From NCBI GenBank assembly GCA_036172665.1, contig CM069875.1, positions 10,434,001 to 10,498,000 on the forward strand: a stretch of 64,000 nucleotides of DNA. The letters are read 5' to 3'. The first letter of the stretch is position 1. Every line of letters begins with the position of its first letter. The notes below the pieces were generated by a model. It saw nothing but the letters and a program-made list of their open reading frames with translations. It made no database searches and had not been told where the DNA came from. A program made the position numbers and the translations under genes. Shown piece by piece: positions 56,305 to 64,000 of the stretch. Source of the stretch: Prosopocoilus inquinatus (Eukaryota; Arthropoda; Insecta; Coleoptera; Lucanidae).

Positions 56305-56689
56305 GCTAGTTGTACCAAGGGGGTTTAAACCGACGTTCAACTGAACCAGGTTCCAAATGAACAAAATCGCATCAAATTTTGTTTATGAATACGTTTATTG
56401 CCATACGATCCATACGATCTGTTACCGTTCAATTTCTGCCCGACCCCGAATCACCCTGCATATTGCTTCCCGTGAAATATTTTCGCAGACCGCCCGGCAA
56501 ACTCTTTGCGTTTCGCTGATTTGGTTTCAAAGTAATTCCCCAGTGCTATTAGTTTTCCTGTAAAAATTAGGATTAGGAAAATTTGGGTTTTGAAAGTTAA
56601 TTTTTCGGTCGCATAGATTCTTTATTTAGCATTTTAGTTTTACGCATTATTGCAACATATTGTGAAATCAGCGATTCCGTTCCCACGAA

Positions 56690-57330
56690 AGCTATGCAGA
56701 AATTGAACCCCGGTATTTAAGCCCATTGGTCCTCGTTGACGTAAGATTCTGTCGCGGTTGGCGGAAGTATTTTACCTCTTCTTTTTTCTAATCCCATCTC
56801 TTTTCCGTTCGTCCGCGCGAAGCGATTCAGAACGCAATCGACCCCGCACTTCTCGGTCCAACAACACATCTCGCGTTGGTGTGTCTTTTGTGTGTGTTTT
56901 CGCCCAAAATTTATGTTGGGGAATTCATCAACAGCTGTTTTGCTGGATTAATACGTTGAGCCGAGAGGAAATTAATACACTCGTATTGTCTACGCCTGTT
57001 CTCCTCCAGGTTGTTCTGCGAACAGGTAAGCCCATTCGTTGATTGTTCTGACTCGCTTCGAATGTTTCTATCGCGTATCTTCCTTCCTTACAGGCTTTAG
57101 GAGTACCCTTACCTCTGCGCCGTATTCATTAAGAATACGCTGTATTTGTGGCCGTTCTCCGTATCTGTACGGTCCCGTGAGCATTAACCTATCCCCTTGG
57201 AGCTGCCCAACACGCCGACTGACGCTCAGAACGAGTAGGGACAAAGTTTGCTTACATTTCGTTATTTATTTACGTGCATTGATGCCGGATAAAGGCGTGT
57301 GTTCATGCGGCGCGCGTTGACTTTATTTGG
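56690..57330 (+). other. Promoter-like, possibly spliced non-coding segment
   Basis: Richer in CpG than its surroundings. TATTTAAG (56714-56721) is followed by TTGGTCCTC. A good donor (ACAG|GTAAGC at 57024/57025) and acceptor (TTCCTTACAG| ending near 57093) would define a 69-bp intron. No frame looks coding. It could be the 5' end of an element transcript or of a host non-coding RNA. Confidence 0.35.
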
Positions 57331-59290
57331 ATTCACCGTTTGACATTTTTTATAGCGTAACGCTCCTGTCAACTCTAGTATCACCATTGCGTCTATTTTA
57401 AGCGCATTTATGTTCGAATAATTTAATTATCGCTGTTGCTGCTGGATTCTACTGTTAAATAAGACGCTTTTGCGAATTCTTTTTTTTGTTACTGGTTTAA
57501 AATTTTTCTGTGTTTTATATTGTGGCCTGTTTACCTTTTTTATCAACCTATAAACGGTTATACAGGTGCGAACGGCACTCAGCTTTTTATGGGAGAGCAA
57601 AAGTCGAGGATTCAATAAATTAAATATTCCAATATGAAGCTGAACAAAACAGAAGTTATATTTTAACATAAATTTTGAAATTTGAGCGCCACCAATTTTT
57701 TTATTATTAATGATAAAGGGATAACAAAAGAGCAAACAAAAAAAAATTTGGAAACCCACCAAAAATGCAAAAATGTTGAATTGAAACGAAATAAATAGAA
57801 GAACGTCCAAAAATATAGAAATATATTTAATAAAGTTGTTAAACCAAAACAATGGGTGATAAATGTGCAATTTAGATTATTTAAGTAAGAAATTTGTAGT
57901 TGCATTAAATTTGATAATAAATATGACTGAATACGTTATTATAAATTGACAGTTTGATAAGTTGCACGATATTGAATTCAATTTCGTTTCACATTGATAA
58001 TATATAGAAATACTTTTCTTTAAATGGTAGCCCTAAAGGCAAATTAATTCTCAACTGAGTAATTAAATATTAAATGACCAAAATATTATTAATTATGTTA
58101 AATATAAATTATTAGTAAAAATATGAATTATTATGTAAACAAAGTACGTTAACTAAATCGTAACAAAACTTTACAATAGTAAGTAGATGAATATTAAACC
58201 AAGAAAAATTGTTATGTAAATATTTAAGATATTGTATGTGTGATGAAATCCTGAAGGATATTGAATAAATTTATTTACTTAGAAAGAATGGTTTTGAAGA
58301 GCGCAAATATATCCGGGTAAAATAAAAGAAGAATTTGACCTGCTACTGTTGATCCACACCAATGCCAGAAGTTCCTGTGTTTTTTTTCCAGCTCATAATA
58401 GCCCATACGGCGATCGAACATGCTTCGTGAAGGAGGCGACAGCAAGGTAACGATTTCTTCGCTATTTCATTGATTGATATGCTATGAACGACGGAGGAAT
58501 TTCAGCACTTGGCCAACGGACGTTTTCGACTGAAGTAATTAACTTAAGGAAAGGTAAAACTTCCCTCAGATTTTCCTAAGAAAAGTTTCCATTAGTGCCG
58601 TGGCACGAGCTTCCGGTAAGTTTGAAATCGTCGGCCAATCCCACCGCTCAGCTTAATCCGACCAATGAGGTGTGAGAGGGTAAGTTCAGACACGTAAGGC
58701 CGTTTGACGAAGAACTTCGAATGCAGCCCAATGATACAGTATTGCCAATTCTATAAATCAATGTGAACGAAAATAAACAGATGAATAAATTACAATGTAA
58801 ATTATTGATACATTCCATTAAAGTGGTAAATGACAAAATCAAAATATAAAGAGACAAACAACATGTAATCATATATGTAAACTCGTCCAATAACAACTGC
58901 GAAGTTAGTCACACAGAAGTAAACAACATCAGTTTAACCTTAAAATCAATACATCGATTTAGTGCTGAAGCGTGAAACAATGAGAAATTTTGCGAGGAGA
59001 ATATTTTACGAGGTAAATAGCCATATTAATTAATTAATATACTGATGGGATGCTAAAAAAGATACAACAGATCCAAGATGCACATTTACAAACACCGTGT
59101 CATTTTAAATGTGACAATATAACTAGTGTTTGTTTCATGTTTGTTTATTGCTATTTAATAAAACTGTATATTGATAGTATCTTGGATGAGTCGAGGTTTT
59201 CTTAATTTTTTCCCGCGTTTCCCCATAGCCAAAAAGAAATTAAGTGGCGCCTTTTTCTTTGCTGGTACTGTTTTGTAGTCCAGATTTAGT
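57331..59290. other. No gene seen
   Basis: AT-rich, with minus-strand frames at 57427-57870 and 58648-58896 that lack motifs. A segment at 58380-58680 is less AT-rich, with possible splice signals (TTTTTTCCAG, CAAG|GTAACG), but nothing decisive. Confidence 0.45.
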
Positions 59291-59294
59291 TTTT

Positions 59295-59385
59295 TTAACC
59301 CACCCTATCTCACTGGGGCTGGCCCGGCGACGCCGAAACGTCTGTCACGGCGATCACTTGTGATACCTGTACAGGTGGGTAGCAG
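59295..59385 (+). ncRNA. Degenerate hammerhead-like motif
   Basis: ACCCACC near 59298 can pair with GGTGGGT near 59374. Between them lie CTGGGGC where CUGANGA is expected, a GGCG-ACG-CC hairpin, GAAA and a GTCTGTC cleavage-like site. The core is not canonical, so it is at best a dead relative. Confidence 0.25.
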
Positions 59386-59463
59386 AGATCCTATGCGAAT
59401 TTGTTTACTTTGAACCTGGTTCAGTTGAATGTCAGATCAAAACCTACTTGGTACAACTATCCC

Positions 59464-61049
59464 TAAGCTTCTTTTTTGCTAATACAGAAACTATTGTCCT
59501 TACAATTGTTACCGTGGGAATAGAACAAGCTTAAAGTTAAACAGAGTTGGAAAAGCCAGGCTTCATTGTTAGTGTCTGAACAAAAGAATCTAAATTGTTT
59601 GAATCAATATTTATTCAGCTTATAGTTCAATTAAAATTTGCTAAAGCAATCTTTGTTTCGCTTATAAATTCAATTCAGTTAAATTTAAATGGTTGAATAA
59701 AAGAAAGGTTGAAATAACTTCCATTCAGTTAAACACGTTTATCTATGGTGGTTGTCCAACGGGGTCCTAAGTCATAGACTTGTCTGTACTTTAGAAGCGG
59801 CAGTGTATTTTATGTGTGTAAAGTGTTCCATGGTTTTGTTATTTCCAAACCTCGTCGCCGTTGAAGGGGAAACTTATTGAATTTTCTTCCCAACACTGAA
59901 GGGTATCTGTAATGTGTACCGACCATCGCCGAGAAATATCTCGAGCGCGGTGCGAACACACGTCTTTACGACTGCAGGAACGGTACCTTACCGAATCCGG
60001 GACACTTGCGCTGCGCACATTTGCGCCACCGATACATTTGCGCCCTTCTAAGAAAAGGTGATCAATAACTGCACAGGTAAAGATTTAAAATTGAACATTT
60101 GGGCCTCCATTCTGGGAAATTATTTATTTCTTAGATAGACGAACATTTACTTGTAAGCTTCTTATTTCGTGAGGACATTTATCTGAAACCTTATTTCTTG
60201 CAGATCAAAAATAATCATATGTGTCAATTTTGTGACACTTTGCTGTGATATCATTTACTGGTTGTTATTATTACGCTCCAAAGTTTCGTCCTCACTTTTT
60301 ATCCACACACAAGCTTACTTTTTGGCGAAATAAATATTATTATTGTATTATAATAGCTAGAACAGCCAGCCACTTAGAAATTTTGTAAGCGTCTTTCCAG
60401 GCCTTCTTTCTTTTTTAACCGCGAATATACTAGTATTTTAAACTCAATTCTTATATTATGAACGATTCATGCAAATATCGTTTTCTACAGTTGCTCTAAA
60501 AATGGGTGTTTACGCATTAATTCTACTGCGTTTTTTAGTTTAAAAAAATTTTCGCGCACTCTAAAAAAAAGAATTTCTGACATTAAAAAAAATATCAGAA
60601 ATTCCTTTCTATTTAGTGATGACATTGGCTATTATAATTTTCTTTTAAAAAAGAACTTTATATTATAATTCAAAAATTAATTATATGTAAAAAGCGAACT
60701 ATATCACTGAATTATTATCTAAAAATAAACGAGATATGCCTGACTGACGAAAAATCAAGAATGGCAATTTTTGCCTATAACCTAAAAACAAAAGAAGACG
60801 GTCAATTTCTGTTTATACTATTGACTTTATCTCTAAAAAGAGATCATAACTAAGCCACTACTTTTATTCTATCTCATATAGTTATAGAGATGTCCGTAAG
60901 AGCAAGCTTGAGAGTGTAAATTTGTTTGAAATTTTGATAAAAACTCACAATTCCAATTTCACTTAACATTGCACTACTTAGTATCAGTGATAAATAATAA
61001 AACATGAACATGTATTTAGAAAAACAATTATTTCCATATTTAAGAAAAA
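59464..61049. other. No gene seen
   Basis: 59600-59750 repeats TTCAGTTAAA/TTCAGTTGAA words. 59830-60060 is richer in G+C, with CATTTGCGCC repeated twice. A 10-bp inverted repeat GAATTTCTGA lies near 60571-60605. A fragment of the MITE at 45268 lies near 60790-60905. None is coding. Confidence 0.45.
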
Positions 61050-61320
61050 ATTGTTGCAAATCGTTTTTGATTACAATGGATCCCTCGAGCAGTATCTGTA
61101 CAGCTGTTTCAGCCCTATTGTTCGCATAGGCGCAGATAGAGAGTTCCACTGCAAACCAAAATGAGTGTCCAAATATTCGCAATTGCGATATAATAGTAAT
61201 GAATAGCTTAAACAGCGACATCCTACGATCGCCTGGATTTCGTAGGGACAGCATGGGCAACTTTTGTATTTGAAGGGCTAGAGGGGTGGTTAAATTAGCA
61301 AAAAGGTGCAGGTTCAAGAT
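61050..61320 (-). repeat. Hammerhead family H1, inverted degenerate copy
   Basis: The minus strand reads GATCGTAGGATGTCGCTGTT, then ATATCGCAATTGCGAATA, GTTTGCAGTGGAA, AATAGGGCTGAAACAGCTGT, and ATCAAAAACGATTTGC, in the same order as 55800-56000. The ribozyme is damaged: CUGANGA is lost, while GGGCTGAAACAGCTGT is kept. Confidence 0.65.
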
Positions 61321-61467
61321 CTCATTAAGAATCCATTTTTAAATTTTACTTGTCGTCGTCAACTTGGTTGAAATTTTTCAAAAACTAAAATCTTCAAGAG
61401 CTCATTAGGAATCCATTTTCAAATTTTAGATGTCATGGCCAACTTGGTTAAAATTTTACAAAACCCA
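61312..61467. repeat. Tandem duplication, two units of about 78 bp
   Basis: Both units contain CTCATTA(A/G)GAATCCATTTT, then AAATTTTA, CAACTTGGTT and AAATCT. About 80% similar. Confidence 0.6.
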
Positions 61468-62163
61468 AAATCTCCTAATTTCTTTTAATTGTCGAAATGA
61501 TTTAAATTTGTTTTATAATAAATTTGTGCATTAATATGAAAATATGAAAAATATGTGAAACATTATAACTAAATAAATACGTATGCTAAGTGCAACTAGT
61601 TCATTGTTACGTCTTCAATTTACATATTTCCTTCATAATAAATAGATATCACCGTTACATAAATAAAAGAACAGACTACTGCATAATAATGCATATATTT
61701 TTTTTTGTGAAATGTCTATATGTAGTTATTCAACGAGGAAGTTGCATCACATACATTATTATTATTATTACTAAAGATCATCAAATTAGCGTTTCTTAAA
61801 AACAAATCAGAAGACAATGTATATTTACCAACTGGATTGCTACATTAGTTACAGATTTTTGACGGTTGAAGAAACACGGTTTCACGGTTACGGACGCCAA
61901 ACAATAAAAATAATTCGGAAGGATGAAATCTTGCACGTTCATCGAATTAATTTTTCTTCTTTCCATACCTTCGCCGTTAACTTGCGAATGTGACAAGGTT
62001 AACAAATTAGCGTTGCAAAATTATCACGTCCGTTTGAATCACCGAACTAGTTCAGATTCTCTTATGGATTTAATTAAAAATAATTATTTGGTGGAATACT
62101 TATTAATGTAATAAGTTGTTATTATTAATAATATTATGATATTAATAATAAAGTTTTTCTATA
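61468..62163. other. No gene seen
   Basis: AT-rich. The plus frame at 61923-62111 reads LALQNYHVRLNHRTSSDSLM; nothing firm can be said of it. Confidence 0.4.
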
Positions 62164-62165
62164 TA

Positions 62166-63904
62166 CAGGGAGATTGAGGCAACCCATTCATTAAAAGTTT
62201 CCGGACTTCTCCTCTGAATTTCTGTTTCATATTTTGCAGTTATAAGTTATCGATAATGATCTATCAAAATAAAATATTTCCAATTTTCGTACACTTCCGC
62301 TTATATATTTTAAATGGAACATTTTTTAATGAATTTTTAAAATCTTCATAAAATTCTAAAAATATTCTGTGCAACATGTGACACAACGAAAATTAACCAT
62401 TTCGGAGATATTTTCATTTTTTAAAAATAACTCAGACTTGCAGAACCTTGTTTATGATACTGCCATCTTTGTGCAACAAAAACCACGATGCCCATTTTTG
62501 GCCTGTAGTAGGTTACAGTAACATTCTTTCAAATCATGTCCAGTTTTGCACTTGATTGCTTACAGGCTGGTTGAAAAGTAACTTCTATTCGAACTAATTT
62601 CAACTGTCGAAAAGTCTAGTATATTTTTATACCATGTGACTCAGAATTAAATGTTCTTTCGTCCTGTATTAGCATTGCATATACCTATCTCTTACACTCC
62701 ACTCGTTATCGATGATTTCTTTTTAATACCTATTTTCTTTTTCATTATTCGGTGTTGTTTTTAAATAGTGGGCTATGAAACTAGAAAAATTATAATTTTT
62801 GAAATCATCCGTCTCGTAGAAGTTAAAAAAAAAACACAATTTAATCGCTACAAAGAACCAAGAAATGAATGTTGCAGATATATTACATGTTTTTGAGGAT
62901 AACAAAATCGACATTTCAAGAAGTTAATAAAAAAAGAATGGTTATATCGAAGGAAATATGTTATTATTGAGACACGATAGAAAGTTATTACTAATAAATA
63001 ATAGCTGAGAACATCTTAGAGCCAATATTATAACCAACAATTTGTGTATTATTTTCAATATTTTTGATTTATTTATTAGTTTTCATTAATTTTTTTTAAG
63101 AGTAAATTTCTCTTTGTAAATGTGTAAAAAGTTATTCCAAGAATTCTAATACATACGGCATACGTAAATAAAAAAAATCACATGATAGATATGTATTTAA
63201 ATATTATTTTTCGGTTTTTAAATTGAAATTGATATTACAGTCAGAAATTAATTTAAAAAATCTCATTTTGTAAAATTTTCACAGTACACTATTTAGGAAT
63301 AACACTAAAAAGTGAAAAAATTGATGTGTCAAAGAGAAAATCATGAATAAGAAGAGAAAGGTAAGAGATGGGTATAGGGAATGCTAATGCAGTTCGAAAG
63401 AACATTGAATTGTGATTCTTCTGGTATAAAATATACTGGATGTTCTATTTAAAAAAACATGACGTTTCGACAGTTGAAATCAGTTTGAATAGAAGTTACT
63501 TTTCAACCAGTTCATAAATAATTTTGTGTAAAATTAGGTATCACCTGAAAGTCTATGATTATAGCCTACTACAAGCCAAAAATAGAAACTATGGCTTTTG
63601 TTACACAAAGATGGCAATATCATAAATAAGGTACTGCAACGTTGAACTTTTTTTAAAAAATGGAAATACCTCTAAAACGGCGAAGTTTTCTTGCATCACA
63701 TGTTACACAAAATATTTTTAGAATTTTATGAGCATTTCGAAAATGTAATAAAAAATGGGGTATTCCATTTAAAATAAGAAAGTTGAGAGGAAGTTCCGGT
63801 ACAAGCGGATTATTATCGTTAACTTAATAACCGCAAAATATGAAATAGAAATTCAAAGAGGAAGTCCGTAAACTTTTAATGAATGAGTTGCCTGAATCTC
63901 CCTG
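62166..63904. mobile_element. Large foldback element, 1.74 kb
   Basis: The termini CAGGGAGATTGAGGCAACCC and CAGGGAGATTCAGGCAACTC (inverted) are flanked by TA. Imperfect arms run about 500 bp inward (to about 62670 and 63400), sharing GGTTGAAAAGTAACTTCTAT and CTGTCGAAA. The loop of about 740 bp is AT-rich, and the frame at 62723-62914 has no motif. Confidence 0.7.
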
Positions 63905-64000
63905 TACATTTTCTTACGTGATTTGTTACAGTTTAGGCATGCGGGTTCCTAATTTCAATTTCGTAAAACAACTTTCCCTTTAGATTTATTGTCAGTGGAA

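Larger units (their letters stand above)
56305..59463. mobile_element. 3.2-kb block between 68-bp inverted repeats
   Basis: The left repeat (56305-56372) and right repeat (59394-59463, inverted) share AGTTGTACCAAG, TTCAACTGAACCAGGTTC and TCGCAT, about 80% overall. No transposase is recognised inside. The block holds a GC-richer, promoter-like stretch (56690-57330) and a long AT-rich part. Target duplications are not clear. Confidence 0.45.

Noticed and set aside
57427..57905. 147-residue minus frame rich in Phe, Tyr and Ile
   Set aside because: Hydrophobic bias is what AT-rich DNA gives by chance; overlapping frames and no conserved motif.
59295..59385. Third working hammerhead ribozyme
   Set aside because: CUGANGA is not present (CTGGGGC instead); listed only as a degenerate motif.
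1..64000. CRISPR arrays, rRNA genes, bacterial operons or ribosome-binding sites
   Set aside because: None seen; the sequence is eukaryotic, with introns, LTRs, LINEs and MITEs.

Overview
This is AT-rich nuclear DNA from an arthropod, most likely an insect. I infer this from a yellow/MRJP-family gene with a TATA/Inr promoter and a 5'UTR intron, and from the mix of mobile elements: Ty3/gypsy, BEL/Pao, a CR1/Jockey-type LINE, DUF4817-type mariner, hAT, PIF/Harbinger, piggyBac and pogo. A beetle is plausible but cannot be proven from the sequence. I see only one convincing host gene, at 15244-16368. Nearly everything else is mobile-element sequence, relics, or unassigned AT-rich DNA.

Layout. 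1-1625: the 3' end of a Ty3/gypsy element whose polyprotein carries an integrase end, an OARD1/TARG1-like macrodomain and a CCCH zinc finger, and runs on into the 3' LTR; it sits in a piggyBac relic. 1983-6200: a BEL/Pao fragment, small TIR elements, one copy of a hAT-derived repeat and a large foldback. 6844-10304: a mariner inserted at the edge of a (TA)n tract and itself split by a 5'-truncated LINE. 10317-14492: MITEs (TA, Harbinger and hAT types, several with clear target-site duplications) and a hammerhead-like motif. 15106-16422: the yellow-family gene. 17350-19086: a Harbinger relic with a small foldback retroelement nested in it (14-bp target-site duplication). 19300-34800: satellite-like blocks, a hAT element, a GC-rich island, TIR elements, long stretches with no recognisable feature, and three more copies of a TIR-less element with 8-bp target-site duplications.

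35371-41580 is a large palindrome. Two 2,660-bp arms each hold an apparently intact two-exon hAT transposase (BED finger, DDE residues, C-terminal dimerisation region), separated by an 890-bp spacer that contains an empty copy of the insertion site. A decayed BEL/Pao gag-pol follows (41626-44340), then MITEs, another DUF4817 relic, a pogo relic, foldbacks and the second copy of the hAT-derived repeat (54008-54540).

55471-56121 is a short element with a near-canonical hammerhead ribozyme (55917-55965). A truncated repeat of the sequence after the ribozyme starts exactly where the predicted cleavage would put a new 5' end, 311 bp upstream. Relatives lie at 17401, 22015, 27815 and 61050. This looks like a Penelope-like or retrozyme-like family and, with the macrodomain retrotransposon, is the strongest candidate here for something little described. 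The last 1.8 kb is a foldback element of 1.74 kb.

All boundaries were read by eye. Family names rest on recognised motifs, not on searches.
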